Source: Stomoxys calcitrans
Taxonomy: Eukaryota; Arthropoda; Insecta; Diptera; Muscidae
Length of the DNA stretch: 64,000 nucleotides
Reading direction: 5' to 3'
Assembly: GCF_963082655.1 (NCBI RefSeq)
Contig: NC_081553.1
Coordinates: 212,136,117 to 212,200,116 of the forward strand
The notes beneath the pieces were generated by a model. The model had not been told where the DNA came from, did not search any database, and saw nothing but the letters and a program-made list of their open reading frames with translations. Position numbers and translations under genes: made by a program. The number at the start of each line of letters is the position of its first letter. Position 1 is the first letter of the stretch. This document shows, piece after piece, positions 54,966-64,000 of the stretch.

Positions 54966-56519
54966 TAACATTTTGTTGTTCTTTCTTTTCAAACCACTGT
55001 ATCAACTCCGCGAGCAGCTGAATACCACATTTATATTGGACCGGCTGGTTGGTTGGCTGACTGTTTTCTTGTTGGCTTGGTTATTTTGGCTTAAAGGTTG
55101 CTTGGTTGCCTTTATCCCTGCTGGCCATAAGCCAGGAATTTTATATTGGAACAATAATCCATTGGACTAACTAATATGAGCCGTATGCTGTGTCGGCAAC
55201 ATCTTTGACTGAGCTGACATTTGGTGTGCTGCACTTATTTTGGAGTTTATTTGGCGTTGGCCTACTTCGTAATCGAATGTTATTGGAAGTGAGTTAACTG
55301 AAGTTAAGTGACTTGGAAAAAAATTGGGAATGTCGGAAAGTAAAGTTTATTTAAAAATTGGAATGAATTCATATTTTGTTGTATGTCTTGTTGTTGTTGA
55401 TGTTTTTTTTTTTTGCGCTGAGAAGTGAATTTTTTCTCCATTGTGCTGTAACTTATGGCCCTCTGCATTGGCCGATGATATTGGCCACAGCTGATCCAGC
55501 TTTTGAGGGCATTCAGGATTTTGTGTTTTTTTTTTCTTGGCAACTTGTGTTGTTTGGCAACAGTTTCGGTTATACTAATTTCGATTACAACGATATTAAA
55601 TATATTTTGGCCACAGCAATGGAGTTTATTTTTGGTTTTTTGGCCTTTACTTGGAGCGGCTGTTCCTTGTGTAACTTTTGTAATCAATCATTCAAAAGAA
55701 GCCTTGAGTACTAATGGAATGTAAAATAAAATAAAATTTATGTATTTGCTTGGGCCACATTATCTATTCATAGCATTTGGGTTTGTTGTTGGCTGAGCTT
55801 GGCCGGGAATCTAGTCAATAAAATTCGTGCAATAAAAGTCGGCTTTATGTGGCCAGAGTCCAGTCTATGACTCCATCATCATGATCATCATCTTCAATGT
55901 TGTACTCCTCATCATGAGTGGCAGCACTTAAAGATAAGACACTGGGTTTTCATGTTTTTTTCGCTCTGCTTCTTCCTTTTATGTTGGTATGCATGTCTCA
56001 AGATTATCTCGGTTTTTGGTGTAGATTTTCTAGCGCCCCATTTGTGGGGCAGTAAAACAGCGACCATGAAAAAGGAAAAACAAAAAAATAACCAAAAATA
56101 CATTGACCCATTCTGTGAAACTGCGCTAGAGGGGCTTTGTCCTCCGTCCTCTTTTTCGCACTTGGTTGTTTCTTTTGTTCTGCCGACTTTCGCCGGATGG
56201 GTGTTGACCATTTGCTACAAAAGAAAGGTTGTTTTGTGACCATAAAAGCAATGTAACGATGATATCAATTATTCAGTATAACCGTGACATGTTATTACCG
56301 ATAAAGCAAAAAAAAAAAAAAGAAACAGATAAAAGTGAATGGGGAGATTTTAAGTGTCATTTTGTGTACTAAATAAGTTGGAAGACACATATCATTTGTT
56401 TGGCAATGTTTATGGGCTATTTGAAAGACTTCAATTTGAAGTAGCCTAAGTCGACAAAAGTGTTTTTGGAGGCAAGTAAACACTTTAAGTTTAAAAGATA
56501 TCAGTTGTTGACAAGGCAG
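54966..56519. other. Unique AT-rich spacer
   Basis: No repeat family or gene recognised. Frames of 60-127 codons on both strands overlap in T-rich sequence and show no motif. Confidence 0.45.
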
Positions 56520-57391
56520 AAGGCGGGTTTACCAATTAGGGCATATATTAGAGTGCCTATATACTGTGTTATCTGATACCCTCACAGAGTTGCTGGGACT
56601 CCTTTAAGCTAAGACTTTGAAGGTTTGCAAGAGGCAGGGCCGTGTGTCATATGACTCCTTCATGTGATTTTTAGGTGCTACGTTTTTCTGGACTACCCGG
56701 CGACTAGATGGCGGGAGGTTATGTTGGTTTTCATGCCATGCCTGCCAATTTGTCTCTCATCCTTCCTTTTAAATACCCTGGATGGTCTACTCGACTCTTA
56801 CATCTTCTTGCTCCTTCACTGGTATGCAGTTATCAACTCTAAGTACATTAAATGTAGGTCAGTTGACAGGGGCTTGATAGTATAGTGTCTGTCTGCTATT
56901 GAATCCTATATCCTCACGGAATTTCTGGGACTCTTTTAAGTTATGATATTGAAAGCCTGAAAAGGGCAGTACTATGTGACATTCAACTTCTTGGTTGGAT
57001 TTTTAAGAGTTGTTGGAAGACACATATCTGTGTTTTGCTGGACTACCTGTCGATTGGATGGCGGGAGGTAAGGGTGGTTTTCATGCCATACCTGCCAATT
57101 TGTCTCACTCTCTCTCATCCTTCATCTTAAATATCCTGTAAGGACTACTCGACACTTATGCCTTCTTGCCCCTTCACTGGTGTACAGCTATCAACCATGC
57201 ATACACTAAATGTAGGTTAGTTAACAGTAACCTTCATGATGTGCTTGACTATATCGAAGGGAATTTGGGAATAGGCGACATAACTTTGGGGTCGTTCTTG
57301 AAAGAGGGGATTTTAAACGAAGTTAAATTGGAGTCTGGTGGAAATGAGGATTACCTCTGCATTGGTGAATTGGATTGAAATGATGCTAATT
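56520..57391 (+). pseudogene. LINE RT remnant, left part, with internal duplication
   Basis: Two diverged copies of an RT segment follow each other about 340 bp apart (CCTCACAGAGTTGCTGGGAC at 56580, CCTCACGGAATTTCTGGGAC at 56912). Copy 1 reads FLLNTLDGLLDSYIFLL and INSKYIKCRSVDRGL. Copy 2 reads AINHAYTKCRLVNSNLHDVL then DYIEGNLGIGDITLGSFLKE. These correspond to the SFLLKTLE...HAY.KG.S...LH.V..YIE region of I-group RT. The element continues beyond a SINE at 57442. Confidence 0.7.
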
Positions 57392-57434
57392 AAGCACAAA
57401 ATTTTCCCATGGACAGTCCATTAAGAAACAGGGA
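57392..57434 (-). repeat. SINE 3'-tail fragment, inverted
   Basis: On plus CACAAAATTTTCCCATGGAC and AGTCCATTAAGAAACAGGG is the reverse complement of the SINE 3' tail (GTTCCTTAGTGGAATG...). It lies head to head with the next SINE. Confidence 0.6.
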
Positions 57435-57441
57435 ATTCTTG

Positions 57442-57716
57442 GAGGCCACCGTGGCTCAGAGGTTAACTTGTCCGCCTATGACCTCGAACGCCTGGGTTAA
57501 AATCCCGGCGTGAACATTGGAAAAATTTTCAGCGGAGGTTATCCCTTTGCTAATGCTGGCAACATTTATGAAATATCCTGCCATGTTAAAACTTCTCTAC
57601 AAAGTAATGTCGCTATGCGGCACGCCGTTCTGATTCGGCATAATAAAGGAGACCCCTTATCATTGAGTTCAAACTTTAATCGGACTGCACTCATCGATAT
57701 GAGAGAAGAAGCCCCT
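57442..57716 (+). repeat. tRNA-derived SINE inserted in a LINE
   Basis: GGCCACCGTGGCTCAGAGG (A box TGGCTCAGAGG), GTCCGCCTATGACCTCGAAC, GGGTTAAAATCCCGG (B box decayed), body with TATGCGGCACGCCGTTCTG and AGACCCCTTATCATTGAG, ending at GATATGAGAGAAG. The 3' tail is missing. It divides the LINE RT sequence. Confidence 0.85.
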
Positions 57717-58765
57717 TGATACGATGCTGAAAGGTAGATTTATCTAGGGGAAGGTTTGATTAGGAAGATTTTTACTAGAGGAATTTCTCAAGGATGGGCT
57801 AAAAAACCTCTTTTGTGGCTCTCGAATATCAATGGAATTCTCAGATCATTTGAGGGGGAAATTTCATCCTTTCCCCCCGTTGCTACGCAAATGATATCAT
57901 CTTCATAGTGGGTGGCCGCTTTCTTTCTTTGTAACGGGCATCACTAAGGGGGAAGATATCTGCCGGAATGAGTGATGGAAAATGGGACTGTCATAAGAAT
58001 CAGAAAGACTGAATATGTATTTTTGACAAGGAAGAGAAAACTGGGGGACCATTCGTAGATGGGGTAGAGTTGTCGGTTTTTTAGATGGTCTAGGAGTGGT
58101 TCTTTAGAAGAAAGTGAACTGCAGAAGGAACGCAAAGGAAAGGGTCAGAAAGGAACTGAAAGTGCTCTACTCTAACCGCACATCGATGGAAAGTAGTTGG
58201 CGGGCTTAAGTCAGTGCTGGGGTTAAAGCCTGATTTGGTGTGTTAGACAGTACCAATTTTTAACTTTGGATCTCTGGCATGCCATCAGGCTCTGGGGAGC
58301 TGCGCCCTCCGCTGGATGATCAAGAAGGTAAAGACTACTGGAGCATTGCTGATTTTTGGGGCAAAGAGAAATGCCTGGAGAATGGGAATTTAAGGCCGTT
58401 TTCTGGGAACGATTCATAGACATGGTAGAGTTTTCCCTCTCTCCGGTGGCCAAGGCGTGATTCTTGAGAAGAAAGTGAACTGGAGAAGAAACTTCAAAGA
58501 AAGAGACTGAAAGCGCTCTACTCTTGTTGCAAGTCGATAGGAAGTTGTTGTCAGCTTAGGTCGGAGTTGAGGGCTAGGCTTGATTTGGGTTCTTAGCCTT
58601 ACCAGGATTTACTTTTGGATCACTAGTTTGCCATTACGATCTGGGTAGGTGTGCCCTCTGCAGGATATTCAAGAAGGTACAGGATAAAGCGGCATAGTTG
58701 TTTTTGGAGTAAATAGCAATGCACGGGGAGAGGCCCGAAATACCCTTAATCCTAGTACTATTTGT
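57717..58765 (+). pseudogene. LINE RT remnant, right part (YAND box)
   Basis: Reads RGISQGWAKKPLLWLSNING (RT motif before the catalytic box) and then CYANDIIFIVGG, where the usual YADD is YAND (57884-57895). KTEYVFLTRKRKL follows at about 58005. The later block (LEKKVNWRRNFKER at about 58460) is preceded by a related copy near 58110 (LEESELQKERKGK), so this region is duplicated too, about 350 bp apart. Multiple stops. Non-functional. Confidence 0.7.
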
Positions 58766-60300
58766 ATACCCACCCTACCTATAGGATATTGAGCTGGGTG
58801 GGTAAATTTTTTAATCGACAAAGCGTTTAGCCATGTTGAAATCTGCGATAAATTCTAAGACAATTTGACCAAGAAGCCATTGATTGGTCTGACCCTTTGT
58901 CCGCAGCCTGAAGTAAGTTGCACTGGGCCCTTCAATGCCGGATCCGAGTATAGTACAAATTGGACTATATATTTGTCTGTCCGTTTATTTGCTCGTCTAT
59001 TTGTTTGACTATCTGTCCGTAGCCTGAAATGAGTTGCACTGCACTCAATGTCCGATGCGAATATGGCGCAAATTGGACCTTATTTGGATATAGTTGTCAT
59101 TATGAGATTTGTATATCTCACGACTTAGGGTCGTAGGCCCATAGAACACGTTTACCATAAAAAGCTGTTTGTCTGTCCACAGCCTGAAGTGAGTTGCACT
59201 GTGCCCTTCAATGTCCGATCTGAATATGGTACAAAGGACCTTAGGTTTGTCTGTCTGTTTGTATGTCCGCCTGTCTGCAGCCTGAATTGAGTAACTTTGG
59301 GCTCTTTAATGTTAGATCCGAATACGGTAGAAACTGTTCCATATTTGGATATTGCTGACAAATTGGTCAACGATTTTGGGTCTTAAGCCCATAAAAGTCG
59401 TTTTTATTTCCCAATTTCGCTGAAATATGGAACACTAAGTTACAAACATCGATGTCTGAACCAAATACAGCTGTCAGATAAACCGATCTGCCGATTTTGA
59501 ATCTTAAGTCCATACATTTTGAAAATAATGCTCGAATTCGTTGGAATTGGGAATATTGCGTTGCAATAGGTATCTCAATATCCGAACCGAATATGGTTCA
59601 TACGGGACCAAGAAATAGCTGCTATATAGACCGGTCTGCTGAGGTCTTTCTCCCACAAAAAAAAATTAAAGTTTTTAACCCGATTTGGCTGAAATTTTGT
59701 GCAATCAGTTCCACTAGGTACCCCATGTTCGAAGGGAGTATGGTTCCAACTGGACCATATCTAAATATTGTTGCCATACAGACCGATCTGCCAATTTAGG
59801 ATCTTAAGGCCATAAAAGCAACTTTTATTGCCCGATTTGGGTGGAATACACGACAGCGACGTTTACTTGGTACATATCTGAATATATTAGGATATAGATG
59901 CCATATGGACTTATCTGACCGTTGGACCCCAAATGGGGTAAAATCAACATATATGACTCTATTTTTCTGAAATTTGGTACAGTGAGTTTTACTAAGCCCA
60001 TCGATAGTAGATAGCCCATAGTACCTTACAAATGTTGCCAGCATTAGGAGGGGAAAACCACCGCTGAAACATTTTTATGGTCTCGTCCTGCCTGGACTGT
60101 TGACTGTCGTTAGACTCCTCACACTTTGACCATGACTCAAAAAATACTCGTGGTGATAAGTGTCGAATATGGTCGAGATTTTTATATAGCTGCCCATAGA
60201 AGGCTAATTTTTCACTTAATTTGGCAAAATTTTGTAACTGTGTATTGAACCCAAGTAAGGCTATAATGTAAAAAAAATGCTTAGTTTCTACCGATTTTGA
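58766..60300 (+). mobile_element. INE-1-like family A variant, copy 9, degenerate
   Basis: Begins near TTGTATACCCACCCTACCTA and has core units with CTGAAGTGAGTTGCACT, CCTTCAATGTCCGATCTGAA and TTTGGATATAGTTGTC, with TGTCTGTC-rich junctions between units (59161, 59249). A SINE fragment lies at 60012-60085, and a core-like remnant (TTTATATAGCTGCCCATAG) follows. No 3' hairpin. Confidence 0.6.
60012..60085 (-). repeat. tRNA-derived SINE, middle fragment
   Basis: On plus GCCCATAGTACCTTACAAAT, GTTGCCAGCATTAGGAGGG and GAAAACCACCGCTGAAACAT matches the SINE body between B box and GTGTCGC. Both ends are missing. Confidence 0.8.
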
Positions 60301-60307
60301 CAAAATT

Positions 60308-60470
60308 TTGAAATGTGAGTTAGGTTAGGTTGGGTTGAGAAGTGGGTGCAGATATTAATCCGCCCCATGGCACTATGGGCATACACCTAAGCCAGTAATC
60401 GGCTTGTTGTGCGCTCTGAATACTAAAAAGTAACCTCGAAGTTCAAAATCCTTAATTGTTTTTCATACCA
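60308..60470 (-). mobile_element. LINE 3' end fragment with (AACCT)n tail
   Basis: On plus GTGAGTTAGGTTAGGTTGGG, i.e. a minus-strand (AACCT)n tail, is followed by GAGAAGTGGGTGCAGATATT and CCGCCCCATGGCACTATGGG. The tail type agrees with the plus-strand LINE end at 22744-22762. The assignment of the rest is inference. Confidence 0.45.
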
Positions 60471-60885
60471 CTCTCCTAAATTGGTTCACATCTGGTATCG
60501 TGGTTCATGTCTGGTATTGTGAATAGTTTTGGTCTTCTCAATATCCAAACAGTTATAGCATGGGTATAGTATGCCATGGTGGGTGTGTGGCATGCGCCCA
60601 TACTATACCATACCGTAACTCCTAGCCCGATAGACACCGATACCTCGGCAAAAACTTCTCTACTTGTTTTCTCTTCCTCCCTCTTCTTGAGTCAATTCAA
60701 AGGGCCTAAAGTCCTAGAGAGGAGCGCCAAGCAACCGAATCTTTTGTTTGTACCACAACATGATGCTGGTGCAGATGGTTCTTTAGATTAGGTTAAGCGG
60801 AAACAAGGGTATGTGCTGCTCACAAAATCCTTATTTGTTCTCCATTCTATGCCTTTATTTTGGTTCAAGTCGGGTGTCGTACTCA
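60471..60885. other. Unassigned segment
   Basis: Repeats a few phrases (CTGGTATCGTGG and CTGGTATTGTGA near 60495-60530). No gene recognised. Confidence 0.3.
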
Positions 60886-60951
60886 TTTTGAACACTAATT
60901 GATTTGTGGGAAGTTTGTCCCAGTTCCTTAATGGAATGTTCATGGGCAAGT
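60886..60951 (+). repeat. tRNA-derived SINE, 3' tail fragment
   Basis: GAACACTAATTGATTTGTGGG, AAGTTTGTCCCAGTTCCTTA and ATGGAATGTTCATGGGCAAG match the SINE 3' end. Everything upstream is missing. Confidence 0.75.
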
Positions 60952-61336
60952 TTGTAGTTTGCGGGTGTCGTATCAGCATGGATACTGTTGGTCGCAAAAG
61001 CCGGTTATGGAGAAATGAAATACTCATTATCTTCCCCATGTGCCCAGTAGACGCACCTAGTCTGCATAACTGCGCTGTAGTCCTAAGTGTGCCGTATTCC
61101 ATACTAACTTCCTTCTTACTATCTCCCCCTATAAAAGTTTCGTCGTCCTGACGACCATTTTATAGCACTACATAGCGGTGGTGGTTGTTCCGCTGTGAAA
61201 AATGTCCCGCCCTCAACTTCAAATAGCGCCTAAAGTATCCGAACTGAAACTTATTCCAATCCATCCAGGTTTCCTGCTGTCGCCTTCATTATCTCGCAAC
61301 AAAATGGTATTGCCCTATCTTCTAAGCGCTTTCCTG
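60952..61336. other. Unassigned segment
   Basis: GC-balanced; no motif recognised. Confidence 0.3.
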
Positions 61337-62700
61337 CTTTTTATACCCTCCATACTAATTTCGTCATTCTGTTTGTAACACCTCGAAATATGCGTCTGAA
61401 ACCCCAAAAAGTATATATATTCTTGATTGTCATGTCATTTTAAGTCGATCTAGCAATGTCCGTCCGTCTGTCCGTCCGTCCGTCCGTCTTTTCTGTCTGT
61501 CAGTCCGTCCGTCTGTCCGTCCGTCTGTCAATCCGTCTGTCCGTCTGTCTGTCCGTCCGTCCGTCTGTCCGTCCGAGTGTCCGTCTGTTCATCCGGCTGT
61601 CCGTCCATCCGTACGTCCGTCCATATGTCTATCCGTCCGTTTGTCCGTCTATCCGTCCGTTTGTCTGTCCGTTTGTCTGTCCGTTTGTCTGTCCGTTTGT
61701 CTGTCCGTTTGTCTGTCCGTTTGTCTGTCCGTTTGTCTGTCCGTTTGTCTGTCCGTTTGTCCGTCCGTCTGTCTGTCCGTCTGTCCGTCCGTCTGTCCGT
61801 CTGTCCGTCCGTCTGTCCGTCCGTCTGTCCGTCCGTCTGTCCGTCTGTCCGTCCGTCTGTCCGTCCGTCGGTCCGTCCGTCTGTCCGTCCGTCTGTCGAA
61901 CGCACGCTAACTTTCGCAGGAGTAAAGCTAGCCGATTGAAATTTTGCACAAATACTTTTTATTAGTGTAGGTCGGTTGGGATTGTAATCGGTCCATGTTT
62001 TTATATAGCTGCCATATAAACCGACTTTGGGTCTTGACTTCGTAAGCATCTGGAGTGCGCATTTCTCGTCCGATTTGAGTTTGCACGCAGTGTTTTGGTA
62101 TCATTTCCAACAACTATGTCCAGTATGATTCAAATCGGTTAATAATCTGGTATAGCTGTCATATAAACCGATCTTGGGTCTTGACTTCTTAAGCCTCTAG
62201 AGGGCGCAATTCTCATCCGATGTGGCTGAGATTTGCATGAGATGATTTGTTATGACTTCCAATAACTGTGCTATGTATGGCGCAAATCGGTACATAACCT
62301 GACACTGCTGCCATATAAACCGATCTGGGTTCTTGACTTCTTGAGTCTCTAGAGGGCGCAATTCTCATCCGATTTGGCTGAAATTTTGAACAACGGCTTC
62401 TCTCATGACCTTTAACATATGTGTCTAATATAGTCTGAATCGATCAATAGCTTGATATAGCTCCCATATAAACCTATTTCCCGATTTTGCTTCTTGAGCC
62501 TCTACAAGGCGCAATTCTTATCCAAATGGACTGAAATATTAAACAATGACTTCTATAATGTTCAGCATTCTTTTATGGTCCGAATCGGACTATAACTTGA
62601 TATAGCTCCAATAGCATAACAGTTCTTATTCAATATTGTTTGTTTGCCTAAAAAGAGATTCCGCACATAGAACTCGACGAATGCGATCTTACTTGTTTAG
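61337..62700 (+). mobile_element. INE-1-like family B, copy 4, with long GTCY array
   Basis: Begins CTTTTTATACCCTCCATACT, with TTTCGTCATTCTGTTTGTAA, CACCTCGAAATATGCGTC, AAAGTATATATATTCTTGAT and CAATGTCCGTCCGTCTGTCC. After the 61457-61908 microsatellite come TTCGCAGGAGTAAAGCTAGC and core units with CATATAAACCGATC. It ends GAACTCGACGAATGCGATC and TTACTTGTTTA. Confidence 0.8.
61457..61908 (+). repeat. GTCY microsatellite with a 12-bp sub-array
   Basis: About 450 bp of GTCCGTCT-type repeats. Between about 61640 and 61760 the unit is a regular 12-mer GTCTGTCCGTTT, about ten times. Frames of Val/Cys/Pro/Ser repeats here are artefacts. Confidence 0.94.
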
Positions 62701-64000
62701 TCTCATAGCTGCAGTGACACCTTTTTACTTAATCTGTATGCCTATGGATCGGTAGACATAGATATCGTTAACCCACCCATGCCTAGACAATATATTCTCC
62801 GAACCTGAAGCAATTTCTTTATGTAGAACTTCATATCCCTAAAGACATCGCTTTAATAAAAATTGCCTTAAAAAGAATTTTCAAAAAGAAAATTAGTTTT
62901 TAAGACAATATTTCTATTTCTATTTCAATTTTTTTGTATAAAAGTCAAAATATTCTTTAAATTTTTGTTGTTACAAAATTTTTTATGAACCTTCAATAAA
63001 ATATTCTCTTCAGCGAAAGTGTTCTAAAACTAATATTGTGTTAACATTTGTTTGTGTGAATTAAACAAATTTAAATCATTCCCATTCATTTCTTTTGCTG
63101 AACATCCTTAATAAGCTTTAAATTCTTGTTTAACAACTTTAAGTAACAAAAAATTACAGTTTTTATGCCATAGCTTTTTCAACATGACCATGAATTAATG
63201 CTTTTGGTTTTTTTTTTCTTTTGGTCTGAAGCAATTTTTCAGCTCTGCCAACTAGGATACCTCAAACATTCATTCATCGATCCATCCATCCATCCGTTCG
63301 TGTGTCCGTTCAGAAAATACAACGGAGGTAACGGAAATTGCCATTGGGTGGATTTTTATTGCTTCAAAATGCAATCATTTGTGAACGTGTTATGTTTGCA
63401 TTGAGTCAGCCATTGTCTGAATGTTTCAAATTTTCGCTATTGTTTGTCTGCACTCGTTTTCACTTCCGTTGAAGTGAAAAATGCCAATGGTGATGGCCGT
63501 GGTGATGATGATGATTATGATGCTGGTGGTGCTGCAGCAGCTCTGGCTTTTCGATCATAAATTATTATATTTTGCCTACCAATGCAGAATCAAGCCAATG
63601 GCGAAGCAATAAGCGCATACTACTCACTTTTGTTTTCAGTCTTACTCTGCTCTTTGTTGTTTTTTGCCTAGATTTCCCTTTCATTCAAAAACCCATCGAA
63701 TGTTAGAATGCTGTGCATTTGCCAAAAGGATGCATGACATTAATTGTCGTTGTTTGTCCTTTGTTTCATTGAAGAAATCGGAAGTGTAAGGCAATGTTTT
63801 TTAAACGATGAAAGGATGTTGCCATTCATCCTGTCTCTCCTGCCCCCCGGTGAAGGAAGCTCGTGCCAATGCTCGTGCTGTTGATGATGATGATGATGAC
63901 GCTGCTAAAGCTAATGCCAACGCTGATGCTGCATGAAATATCCAATGTGTTGCAAGAGAATAATAAGAGAAAGGAAATTTATACGCTCCACCAATACAAA
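62701..64000. other. Unique spacer
   Basis: AT-rich to 63240, then a (CATC)n tract (63270-63298), GATGATGATG-type tracts at 63495-63530 and 63872-63900, and no recognisable coding motif. The window ends in this DNA. Confidence 0.5.

Noticed and set aside
55376..55714. 112-codon hydrophobic frame
   Set aside because: Overlapping frames on both strands in low-complexity T-rich sequence; no recognisable domain.
56004..56243. Overlapping frames of 79-99 codons near 56 kb on both strands
   Set aside because: No motif; opposite-strand frames equally long.
61456..62049. Long Val/Cys/Pro/Ser and Thr/Asp/Arg/Gly repeat proteins on both strands
   Set aside because: Translation of the GTCY microsatellite.

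Overview
The window looks like gene-poor, repeat-saturated nuclear DNA from a fly, probably a calyptrate fly such as a Musca or Stomoxys relative. The species is inference. The main clue is about fifteen copies and fragments of an interspersed element whose 5' block (TATACCCACCACC, then a TATAAAGTATATATATTC stretch, then CATGTCCGTC and a GTCY microsatellite) and 3' stem-loop recall the Drosophila INE-1/DINE-1 (Helentron-derived) elements. Degenerate LINE reverse transcriptases of insect type and AT-rich intron-like spacers fit the same picture. There is no rRNA gene, functional tRNA gene, CRISPR array, prokaryotic operon or host gene that I can name. Most of the long reading frames are by-products of tandem repeats.

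Layout. 1-1420: 16-bp minisatellite with a higher-order insert. 1612-2950: minus-strand LINE reverse-transcriptase remnant with an internal tandem duplication. 2951-5400: unique spacer with one mariner-type MITE. 6030-8275: palindromic 31-bp minisatellite. 7505-9398: inverted pair of LINE tails around an exon-like fragment. 9451-14112: INE-1-like elements, one nested inside another and a MITE inside that. 16766-21245: a further INE-1-like pair and a 696-bp satellite dimer. 21370-23645: two LINE 3' ends. 23640-36451: INE-1-like elements of three families, SINEs and unique spacers. 36470-37327: pyrimidine-rich 11-bp minisatellite. 39479-42445: two further tandem-repeat fields. 43957-46112: (TAAG)n arrays. 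46360-51720: INE-1-like elements and a third MITE. 51826-52996: GC-rich block and SINE duplicated in tandem. 53110-58765: LINE fragments and a 17-bp minisatellite. 58766-62700: INE-1-like elements with a long GTCY array. 62701-64000: unique spacer.

How the parts relate. The repeats show an order of insertion. A MITE and a complete INE-1-like element sit inside another INE-1-like element; SINEs sit inside INE-1-like, LINE and microsatellite sequence; several segments of 400-500 bp are duplicated in tandem. The core of the INE-1-like elements is an array with a strict 153-bp period, shared by sequence families that are otherwise divergent and by both orientations. A tRNA-derived SINE family with recognisable A and B boxes recurs about fourteen times. 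I found no convincing new multi-gene system. The most interesting items are the 153-bp lock-step period, the bistable palindromic minisatellite, the GC-rich duplicated block and an unrecognised exon-like coding fragment.
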